Source: an uncultured Clostridia bacterium (lineage in GTDB: Bacteria; Bacillota; Clostridia; Christensenellales; UBA1242). Taken from it: a stretch of DNA of 34,985 nt. The notes below the pieces were generated by a model, which made no database searches, was not told the origin of the DNA, and was given only the letters and a program-made list of their open reading frames with translations. The translations under genes were made by a program, and so were the position numbers. Position 1 is the stretch's first letter. Every line of letters begins with the position of its first letter. This document shows, in pieces, positions 25,150-31,951 of the stretch. The stretch covers positions 1 to 34,985 of the forward strand of contig CAMEJD010000010.1 in NCBI GenBank assembly GCA_945919375.1, written 5' to 3'.

Positions 25150-25169
25150 TTAATTTTCCTCCTAAATTT

Positions 25170-25427
25170 TTATTTTTTCTTGCCAATAGTTCTTGAAATT
25201 TTCTTGGCTTCTTGCTTTGTTTTTCCTTCATCAAGGGCTTTTCTATATTTATAAAGTCCTGCGTGATCTGATTGACATTGAAGGTAACCACTTCTCATAC
25301 CAGCTTCATAGTCGGTGAGTTCTTTACCTTCCTTTTGTCCATGTTGATGAACTCTTGCTTTTCTTTCACTAGCATAAGAAGTTGCTCTTTTGTTAGGAAC
25401 AGTCCATCTTCTTTCTCTATTTGCCAT
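25170..25427 (-). CDS. Small basic hypothetical protein (85 aa)
   Basis: This very basic protein starts MANRERRWTVPNKRATSYASER and contains a central SGYLQCQSDHAGLYKYRKAL. From memory, proteins of this appearance recur in Clostridia mobile elements, without known function. There is no membrane segment, so it is not a coat-protein candidate; nucleic-acid binding is plausible. AAGGAG precedes the ATG. Confidence 0.7.
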   Translation of the reverse strand: MANRERRWTVPNKRATSYASERKARVHQHGQKEGKELTDYEAGMRSGYLQCQSDHAGLYKYRKALDEGKTKQEAKKISRTIGKKK

Positions 25428-25493
25428 TATTAAAATCTCCTTTATATTAAAATTTTATTGCCCGTAACCGTTAGCACAGTGTTTTAGAAAAGT

Positions 25494-25532
25494 CTGCGGA
25501 GGTGGCCACCTTTACCAAAATTTTGCCGCAAA
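25494..25532. repeat. Palindrome within a hairpin
   Basis: AGGTGGCCACCT (25500-25511) is a perfect 12-bp palindrome, enclosed by TGCGG/CCGCA arms. The flanking TCTGCGGA (25493-25500) is repeated at 26552-26559 and inverted at 26477-26484. Possible protein-binding or nick site. Confidence 0.4.
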
Positions 25533-25538
25533 TTTAAT

Positions 25539-25745
25539 CTAAAAATTAGGAAAATGGGCGAACGAATAATCTAACAATTTTTGACTAGCTGTTATTTGTT
25601 TCGAAAATTTTGATTTTGATAAAGTCATCAGCCAAATACCAACACTACAACATTTGACTTTACATTTTTCAAAATAACTAAATGCTTCATCTTTACACTT
25701 GAAATACTTACATCCAAAATTACATTCAACTCTATAAATTTTCAT
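25539..25745 (-). CDS. Small Cys-rich hypothetical protein (68 aa)
   Basis: The protein has five cysteines in its first 35 residues (NFGCKYFKCKDEAF...KVKCCSVG), which may form a small metal site. Its start overlaps the end of the preceding gene by 14 bases, suggesting coupling; no separate ribosome binding site is clear. Expression is less certain than for its neighbours. Confidence 0.45.
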   Translation of the reverse strand: MKIYRVECNFGCKYFKCKDEAFSYFEKCKVKCCSVGIWLMTLSKSKFSKQITASQKLLDYSFAHFPNF

Positions 25746-25968
25746 CTAACTTTTTCTCCTTTCTTTTTCTTTCAATTTCTTCTTTAATTTGTTGGTCATA
25801 CCGATTTATCATAATTTGTGAAATCTTACGAACCAATTCTTCTTGTGTTTCTGTTAAACCATTTTTCGTCACCTCACTTACCTTAATATAAAGAGGTACA
25901 TTCATAAGCCATGAACCATCTTTATTGCGTAGTCCGATGTACGCTACTTTTTGAAATTTCTCGCTCAT
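25732..25968 (-). CDS. Small hypothetical protein (78 aa)
   Basis: A strand-rich N-terminal half (VAYIGLRNKDGSWLMNVPLYIKV) is followed by a charged helix (QQIKEEIERKRKEKKLDENL). TGGAGGTT lies 7 nt before the ATG. Not recognised. It follows the sigma-like gene, with tandem 12-mers and a hairpin in between. Confidence 0.65.
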   Translation of the reverse strand: MSEKFQKVAYIGLRNKDGSWLMNVPLYIKVSEVTKNGLTETQEELVRKISQIMINRYDQQIKEEIERKRKEKKLDENL

Positions 25969-26015
25969 AAATGAACCTCCATTTTTCGTAAGAATTTTTT
26001 ATCCTTACACCTATA

Positions 26016-26051
26016 GCCACGAAAAGTGGCAAAAGTTAAGGCAAAAGTTAA
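26016..26051. repeat. Hairpin plus tandem 12-bp repeats (candidate origin or iterons)
   Basis: GCCAC, loop GAAAA, GTGGC (26016-26030) directly abuts two head-to-tail copies of GGCAAAAGTTAA (26028-26039 and 26040-26051). Iterons next to a small hairpin are typical of Rep-binding and nicking sites, though they could also be a promoter element for the sigma-like factor. Confidence 0.45.
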
Positions 26052-26452
26052 AAATTTTTCAAAATTTTTTTTAATTTTCTTAAAATTAGTTGCATTCGCT
26101 GAGTTATTGCTGATTTACTAACTTTATTAAATTTTGCAATTTCACTTAGTGTTTTACCTTTATAAAAAACATCTAAAATTAATTTTTGTTGTTTAGGACC
26201 AAGTTTTTTAATTGCTTCCAAAACTTGATTTTTGTTTTCTTTATTTATCAAAGAATTTTCCAAATCAACGCTTTCATCTTCAAACTCAACACCCTTTTCT
26301 TCAAAAACGTTTATTGAAATATGTCTGCGAGTTTCTTTTCTGTCTAATCTTTTTGTTTCTCTTTCCAATTTTTCGTATTCTTCATAAAATTTATCTTCTA
26401 CTTCGATGGTTTTAGTTGTTCCATCAACAAATTTGTAATTAATATTTTTCAT
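26048..26452 (-). CDS. Sigma-70 region 4-like regulator (134 aa)
   Basis: The C-terminal 60 residues read as a sigma region 4 helix-turn-helix: EAIKKLGPKQQKLILDVFYKGKTLSEIAKFNKVSKSAITQRM, matching the 'Lp...R.v....y..g.s..EIA...g.s...v' pattern. The N-terminus is acidic and lacks a clear region 2, so it may act as a phage-type late regulator rather than a full sigma factor. ATG 26452 follows AAGGAG; a longer frame to 26563 runs through a hairpin and is rejected. It probably controls the minus-strand module. Confidence 0.78.
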   Translation of the reverse strand: MKNINYKFVDGTTKTIEVEDKFYEEYEKLERETKRLDRKETRRHISINVFEEKGVEFEDESVDLENSLINKENKNQVLEAIKKLGPKQQKLILDVFYKGKTLSEIAKFNKVSKSAITQRMQLILRKLKKILKNF

Positions 26453-26476
26453 AATCTTCTCCTTGAATTTTTTGAA

Positions 26477-26559
26477 TCCGCAGAGCCGATTTTCCACAAA
26501 CAAAAAGACGGCAAGAAAGTAGTTAAATTTACTTTCCATGCCGTCTAGCGGTCTGCGGA
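26477..26559 (-). promoter_or_regulatory. Nested inverted repeats in the leader of the sigma-like gene (attenuator candidate)
   Basis: The outer arms TCCGCAGA (26477-26484) and TCTGCGGA (26552-26559) enclose inner arms AGACGGCA (26506-26513) and TGCCGTCT (26539-26546), with a further inner GAAAGTA/TACTTTC stem. On the minus strand the inner stem is followed by TTTTTG, making a terminator. The outer stem would form after it. Confidence 0.6.
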
Positions 26560-26588
26560 ACAAATATTTAAATTAATTTTTTGAGATT

Positions 26589-26738
26589 TTACACAATCTC
26601 ACAAACGTTTGTGATTTTGACTTCATTGTCTAAAAATTGAATGAGCGTCTTTTGACCTTTAATGACAATTTCCACTACCTTTGTCTTGGCATCGACACGA
26701 CACAACAATTTTCCACAAGAATTTCTAATTTCCGTCAT
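26589..26738 (-). CDS. 49-aa micro-protein
   Basis: A perfect GGAGGTG lies 7 nt before ATG 26738, and the frame ends at TAA 26589. The product begins MTEIRNSCGKLLCRVD and continues with a VEIVIKGQKTLIQFL strand pair. It is a compact strand-rich domain with three cysteines. Similar tiny proteins are found, from memory, in other Clostridia elements; the function is unknown. It is the first gene of the minus-strand module, upstream of the attenuator-like structure. Confidence 0.7.
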   Translation of the reverse strand: MTEIRNSCGKLLCRVDAKTKVVEIVIKGQKTLIQFLDNEVKITNVCEIV

Positions 26739-26778
26739 TATTCGCACCTCCATAAACTTTATAATCATAAAGAAAAAC

Positions 26779-26807
26779 TTGACTTTTGCTAAATTTTGTT
26801 GTATAAT
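26779..26807 (+). promoter_or_regulatory. Strong promoter of the Hachiman-like operon
   Basis: TTGACT (26779-26784), a 17-nt spacer, TATAAT (26802-26807). The leader is about 125 nt and contains ACAGCTTGTCC and GGCAAGTTGT, which can pair over about 10 bp. Confidence 0.8.
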
Positions 26808-26939
26808 TATCTAGAATTTTTAAACAACTAACAGCTTGTCCTTTTCTTTATGTCTTAATTTTATCAAAATGGCAAGTTGTGATTTCGTTCAACTTCAACC
26901 CGAATCGTACCAAATCGTTTAAATTATTTAGGAGCAAAA

Positions 26940-28250
26940 ATGACATTTAGTGATTATCTTAAAAAACTTTATCCTTTTTATGGGAATGGAGAGAAAGAAT
27001 CCGATTTTATAATTAGATTACTATGTTCTGCCACCACTGCACAGGATGATGGTATTTTTGATTACAAACCTGAATACTTAAAAAGAATTTACAATGGAGA
27101 AAAGAATATAAATAAAAAAGGTGCTTCATATATTTTGACGCACCTAGATAAAGAAAAATTTGATTGTGAATTTTTTAATTTATTAAGTGATGATTCTCTT
27201 GTTGAGCTCTGCAATGAATTTAAAAGTATATTCTGTAATTCTACAAAAGATAATATTACACAAAATTTAGCAGACTTATTTGTCGATATTATGAAAAGTA
27301 TTGCAAATCAAACCAAATCCATTAAATCTGAATTAGCAAATCCTTCTAATGCCCTTAATATTAAAGGCACTTCAATTGCTTCCAATTTCAATAATGTATT
27401 TATAGAAGTCCAACAAGACAAAGATTTGGGATTGAATAACAACAATCATATAAAAACATTTCATTTCAACATTGCAAATAATGCGTTTTCTTTTGAAGGA
27501 TTAAATAAATATTTGCTAAAAAATATTGGCAGATATATGTATTCTCGTTTGCAATTAGATGAATTTATTGAAAATGAAGAACAAGATACCATTGCAATAG
27601 AAGCAATAAAAATATTAAAACAAAAAATCAATTCAAGTGATAAATTGGATAATGAACTTGGCAATATAGTCATTTATCTTTTCTTGGAAAATATTTTAAA
27701 AGCTCCAAAACTTTACACAAGCATAGAATGTGGAGATAACACTTTAGATAAAGCAGGAGTCCACTTATTTACATTAAATAGTGAAAATCTTTCTTTTCAA
27801 ATGGTTTTCAGCAAATCACATATTACTAACAATTTGAAAGATTCTATTGATAAGGTTTTTGAAGACCTAGATGTATTAAAAAAATCACAATCTAAGCATT
27901 ATAAGTTTTTGGAAACATCTATTTTGAATCAAAATTTTGATGATATAACTAGCAAAAGGTTAAAAAATATAATTTTACCCCAACAAAGAGATGCAAATAT
28001 TTCGGTAAATAATGCCTATGGAATACTACTTGGTTATTCAATAGATGTTGATAAAAATGTTAGTAATGAAGATTATGCTAAAAATGTAAAAAATCAAATG
28101 ATTAAAGATTTGCAAGAAAACATTACTTACATAGTTTCTAAAATAAATCAAATAGGACTTCAAAATTCTTCATTCTATATTTATTTGATACCTTTTAACG
28201 ATGCCGACAATGAGAAATCAATAATTATGAAAACACTAGTTGGAGGTTAA
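26940..28250 (+). CDS. hamA: HamA-like protein (DUF1837) with N-terminal extension, active site apparently altered
   Basis: The 436-aa protein has a C-terminal half like HamA/DUF1837, the PD-(D/E)xK nuclease of Hachiman defence: ELGNIVIYLFLENILKAPKL (residues 239-257), GVHLF (273-277) and FQMVFSKSHITNNLKDSIDKV (from 286). From my memory of the family, canonical members have G-E in the first block, an Asp before the iHl strand and an E-S-K in the last. Here these read G-N, A-G and F-S-K, so key acids look lost. The first ~135 residues are an extra helical domain. AGGAG lies 6 nt before the ATG. It overlaps the helicase gene start, as hamAB usually do. Confidence 0.72.
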   Translation: MTFSDYLKKLYPFYGNGEKESDFIIRLLCSATTAQDDGIFDYKPEYLKRIYNGEKNINKKGASYILTHLDKEKFDCEFFNLLSDDSLVELCNEFKSIFCNSTKDNITQNLADLFVDIMKSIANQTKSIKSELANPSNALNIKGTSIASNFNNVFIEVQQDKDLGLNNNNHIKTFHFNIANNAFSFEGLNKYLLKNIGRYMYSRLQLDEFIENEEQDTIAIEAIKILKQKINSSDKLDNELGNIVIYLFLENILKAPKLYTSIECGDNTLDKAGVHLFTLNSENLSFQMVFSKSHITNNLKDSIDKVFEDLDVLKKSQSKHYKFLETSILNQNFDDITSKRLKNIILPQQRDANISVNNAYGILLGYSIDVDKNVSNEDYAKNVKNQMIKDLQENITYIVSKINQIGLQNSSFYIYLIPFNDADNEKSIIMKTLVGG

Positions 28251-28252
28251 TG

Positions 28253-30811
28253 ATGAATTTTGGAAATGTAATATATGAAGATATAGAGCAAAACGAATAC
28301 TTAAACGAATTGTATGAGAACTTACTTTTTAATTATTCTATATGGCTATTAAAAACTGATGATGAAATGAAAAAAGTGAATTTAGAAGATTTACTAATTT
28401 TTGCTGACATCCTTTCAAAATCCAATCATCCAACAAATTCTGAAAAACATAAGGTTTGGGGACAAGAGATAGCCTCCATTGCAAAATGTGTTTATCCTAA
28501 TAATTCAACTGTAGATTGTTATTTGAATTCAATATTATCTAACAATGGAAATTATAGAGGTTTGGACTTAATGAGGTTTGATACATTTTCTGATGGCTTT
28601 TTAGGAGATGTATATAATGAATATAGTAAAAAGTTGTTAGAAATCCCGGCTGATTCAACTAAACACTTTTTTAAATCACAAAAAAGAATTTATGATCGTT
28701 TAGAAGACGGTTCATTTAGTTTTTCAGGTCCTACATCTATGGGTAAGTCTTTCATTATGCGAATGTTTATCAAAGAAAAATTACTTTTAAATAGCAAAAA
28801 CAACTTTGCTATTATTGTTCCAAGCAAAGCACTGATAAATGAAATTTCTAGCAATTTAATAAATGAATTACAAAGTTTATTAGTTGAAAAAAACTATAGA
28901 ATTGTAACTTCAGCAGGTGCTATAGCTTTGGAACAAAATCATAATTTTATCTTTATTCTAACGCCAGAAAGATTACTTTACACATTGATACGATATGAGA
29001 ATTTGTCAATAGACTATGTGTTTATAGATGAGGCACATAAAATCTCAGAAAAAGATAGCAGAAGTGCATTTTATTATAAAGTTGTTGATATGCTCTTACA
29101 AAGAGCTAATAAGTCAAAAATATTTTTTTCTTCTCCTAACATTCCTAATCCACAAGTGTTCTTAAAAATTCTATCAAATAATGACAACAATAATTCATTA
29201 AGTAGCAACTACTCTCCTGTAAGTCAGTTAAAATATTTGTTAGACTATTCTACCGATTCGCACTATGTCTTTAATGACAAAACATCTAAATTTATACAAA
29301 TACACAACACTACATCATTTGGAAGTTTATTAAAGCAACAATTTGATAATAAAATTAGCACCATTGTATATGTAAATTCAAAAGATAAAGCATTAAAAAT
29401 GGCAAAAGAATTTGCTTCTATCGTAGATTTTGAACCTAGCGAAGAACTAAAAGCGTTTTCAAAAGAAATTGCATCATCAATACACGAAGATTTTTATTTG
29501 GCAGAATTAATATTGAAAGGGGTTGCCTTTCATATAGGTTATTTACCTTCAAATATTAGGCAAAAACTTGAGTCCTTATATAAAGATAGGGAGATTAGAA
29601 TTATGTTTTGTACTAGTACATTGGTTGAAGGAGTAAACCTTCCAGCAGATAATCTGTTTATTACAACATATAAACGAGGACAAAAAAATCTTAGTCCTGT
29701 TGACTTTAAAAATTTAATAGGACGAGTTGGTAGAATAGAATACAATCTATATGGGCATGTGTTCTTAACAAAATTAAAGACTTCAAATGTATCAATAAAC
29801 ACTTACAAAAAATTGATAGAAGAGCCTGTTCCTGAACAAAATTTATCTATAGTAACAGAATTGAGTTTTGAAGATAAAAAACTTATTGTGGACAATTTAC
29901 TTAATGGAATTATTGAAATTCCCAAAGGAAATATTAAACCTGAAAAATATAAACTAATAAGAAAGTTTGAATTGATTTTGCTGCGAGATATAATGAAAGA
30001 TAGGAAAAGTGTTGTAAAATCGTATTTTTCAGATATCTTAAATAAAGAAGATGAGAAAAGGATTAGAATCTTATTCGAAAAAGATGAAGCAAAACCAGAT
30101 GATGATATAAATGTTTCCGTTGACCAAACAAATTTATTGGTGGCAAAGATAAAGGAAGGACTACACTATCCAAATCTGGATTACAATGGAAGTGCAAATT
30201 ATAATGATGTACTAAATTTTTTGCAAACATTAAGTAGCATTTTTAAATGGAACAAATATGAAGATGAATTGAGTAATCCTATGGTACTTAGTTGGTATGC
30301 TACGCTTTTATGTCAATGGATTGAAGGTAAGGGATTGCAACATTTGACTAATTCCGCAATTCAAAATGCAAAAGGAAGAATGCATACTAACAATCCTAAA
30401 AAATTATGGTTAAATGGTAGATATGAGTATTATAATGATAGTTCGTTACACAAAAATATGGTTATAGGAGAAACTTTGCAAGCTATAGAAAATGTAATTT
30501 TATTTAGTTTTGCTAATTATTTCTTAAAATTTAGCGAATGCTATAAAAAAATTCACAATATACAGGAAATGCAAAACGATTGGTATGAGTATGTTGAATA
30601 TGGTACGACCAATTTGCTAACAATAACATTGCAAAAATATGGTTTTTCAAGAGAAACCGCTTTGTATATAAAACAAAATAAAAATAATTATGTTAAAATT
30701 ATTAATGGAGCAATAAAATTAAAAACAACTCTATTAGAAGATTCAAAAGATAGTATTAAAAATGAAATTAGAGAAGTTATGTATAATGCTCCGGAATTAT
30801 TTATTGATTAA
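28253..30811 (+). CDS. hamB: HamB-like SF2 helicase of a Hachiman-type system
   Basis: The ~852-aa superfamily 2 helicase has (numbered from the upstream ATG at 28250) GPTSMGKS at 160-167 (motif I), DEAH at 260-263 (motif II), FSSPN near 293, TSTLVEGVNLPA at 455-466 and GRVGR at 491-495 (motif VI). This is the Ski2/Brr2-like arrangement of HamB, followed by a long helical C-terminal region. In Hachiman, HamB is thought to sense damaged or phage DNA and release HamA nuclease activity. Length and partner fit. GGAGG at 28242 favours ATG 28253 over 28250. The operon continues with an XRE gene 12 bases downstream. Confidence 0.85.
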   Translation: MNFGNVIYEDIEQNEYLNELYENLLFNYSIWLLKTDDEMKKVNLEDLLIFADILSKSNHPTNSEKHKVWGQEIASIAKCVYPNNSTVDCYLNSILSNNGNYRGLDLMRFDTFSDGFLGDVYNEYSKKLLEIPADSTKHFFKSQKRIYDRLEDGSFSFSGPTSMGKSFIMRMFIKEKLLLNSKNNFAIIVPSKALINEISSNLINELQSLLVEKNYRIVTSAGAIALEQNHNFIFILTPERLLYTLIRYENLSIDYVFIDEAHKISEKDSRSAFYYKVVDMLLQRANKSKIFFSSPNIPNPQVFLKILSNNDNNNSLSSNYSPVSQLKYLLDYSTDSHYVFNDKTSKFIQIHNTTSFGSLLKQQFDNKISTIVYVNSKDKALKMAKEFASIVDFEPSEELKAFSKEIASSIHEDFYLAELILKGVAFHIGYLPSNIRQKLESLYKDREIRIMFCTSTLVEGVNLPADNLFITTYKRGQKNLSPVDFKNLIGRVGRIEYNLYGHVFLTKLKTSNVSINTYKKLIEEPVPEQNLSIVTELSFEDKKLIVDNLLNGIIEIPKGNIKPEKYKLIRKFELILLRDIMKDRKSVVKSYFSDILNKEDEKRIRILFEKDEAKPDDDINVSVDQTNLLVAKIKEGLHYPNLDYNGSANYNDVLNFLQTLSSIFKWNKYEDELSNPMVLSWYATLLCQWIEGKGLQHLTNSAIQNAKGRMHTNNPKKLWLNGRYEYYNDSSLHKNMVIGETLQAIENVILFSFANYFLKFSECYKKIHNIQEMQNDWYEYVEYGTTNLLTITLQKYGFSRETALYIKQNKNNYVKIINGAIKLKTTLLEDSKDSIKNEIREVMYNAPELFID

Positions 30812-30823
30812 AAGGAAAATAAA

Positions 30824-31024
30824 ATGAAAATCAGTTATAATAAATTGTGGAAATTATTAATAGATAAAGATTTAAAGAAAAAAGATTTATGTCAAATGGC
30901 AAAAATTAGCGATGCTACAATGGCTAAACTTGGTAAATGTTTAAATGTAAATACGGAAGTTCTCGTTAGAATTTGCGAAGCACTAAATTGTGATATAAAC
31001 GATATTATGGAAATTGAAAAATAA
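30824..31024 (+). CDS. Small XRE-family HTH protein (66 aa)
   Basis: This is a single Cro/CI-type helix-turn-helix: KLWKLLIDKDLKKKDLCQMA, a recognition helix with SDATMAKL, then VLVRICEALNCDINDIMEI. Such minimal regulators often accompany restriction and defence operons as control proteins. AAAAGGAAAA precedes the ATG. It sits inside the defence operon between hamB and the HEPN gene, so autoregulation is likely. Confidence 0.85.
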   Translation: MKISYNKLWKLLIDKDLKKKDLCQMAKISDATMAKLGKCLNVNTEVLVRICEALNCDINDIMEIEK

Positions 31025-31053
31025 TTATTTTAATAAATCTTAGGAGAAAAGTT

Positions 31054-31788
31054 ATGTATTATAGGGACTCAAAAATGGAAGAAGCTTTAGCGGAAATTTT
31101 AGATATAAGTCTCGATACTGTTGATATGTTAAATTTAACAATAGAAAATGATATTGGGCATGATGATTTTTTCTATGGATACTATGTTGAATTCCCTCAA
31201 AAGACTAATATAGGAGAAGATATTTTATCAAATATAAAACCGTCAGATGTAGATAAAATTCCTTGGGGAGAAACTAAATATTATTCAGAAAGTCAATTTA
31301 GCAATACAAGTATTGATCCGTTTGGTTATCAAGCAGAATGGGAATATGAAAAGTATTTACAAGCACATACTCCTAGTAAAGAAAATATAATTAATCAGTT
31401 AAATAAAATTAAAGATATCATTTTTAATGAATGTGATGAAACAATAAAAAAATCATTAATTCTTTGTTCTTTTAGTATGGTGGAAAGTTATATAAAACAT
31501 TTAGTTTGGGAATCTGTACCTGATAATCTTAAAGAAAATAAATCTATAATTAGAAAAATTGAAAACACTCGAGATAGAATAACTTTATATAAAAAACATA
31601 CCAACAAAACCCTAAAATACATACCGTATTTTCAAAATGTTAGACACTATTTGGCTCATAATATAATTAAACCAACGATAACAAATACTCAGCTCGAATT
31701 ATTAGATAAAGATAATAATTATTGTTATTATAACATTGTACAAATAATAGAAAATTTAAAGGATTTTATAGAAAATCCCATTGAGTGA
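31054..31788 (+). CDS. HEPN-domain protein, fourth gene of the defence operon (244 aa)
   Basis: The C-terminal half (residues ~110-244) is helical and carries R197-HYLA-H202, the Rx4H motif of HEPN RNases, with SFSMVESYIKHLVWESV as the preceding core helix, like the MAE_28990/RiboL-PSP HEPN groups. The N-terminal ~100 residues form a separate acidic domain that I do not recognise. TTAGGAGAAAAGTT precedes the ATG, 29 bases after the XRE gene. Next to hamA and hamB it may be an added RNase effector or immunity partner (inference). Confidence 0.72.
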   Translation: MYYRDSKMEEALAEILDISLDTVDMLNLTIENDIGHDDFFYGYYVEFPQKTNIGEDILSNIKPSDVDKIPWGETKYYSESQFSNTSIDPFGYQAEWEYEKYLQAHTPSKENIINQLNKIKDIIFNECDETIKKSLILCSFSMVESYIKHLVWESVPDNLKENKSIIRKIENTRDRITLYKKHTNKTLKYIPYFQNVRHYLAHNIIKPTITNTQLELLDKDNNYCYYNIVQIIENLKDFIENPIE

Positions 31789-31790
31789 TA

Positions 31791-31930
31791 ATTTCTTTTT
31801 GCTTTTGTAGGTATCACTTTGTCTAATAAAATTGCAATGGGAGATGTTTATCCCTCGTTAAGCATAAATCATCTCCTTTATCATTGCAATTTTATAGAAA
31901 AGTGATTAGGTGTGTTTGCAAAAAGAAAAT
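31791..31930. repeat. 140-bp fold-back (long imperfect inverted repeat)
   Basis: The two ~64-nt arms pair over nearly their whole length around a ~12-nt loop (CCCTCGTTAAGC). Paired blocks include TCTTTTTGC/GCAAAAAGA, ATCACTTT/AAAGTGAT, ATAAAATTGCAATG/CATTGCAATTTTAT and GGAGATG/CATCTCC. It fills the gap between the HEPN and recombinase genes. It may be a MITE-like insertion, a structured RNA or a combined terminator and leader. Confidence 0.75.
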
Positions 31931-31951
31931 AAATACTATAAGGAGTAAACA

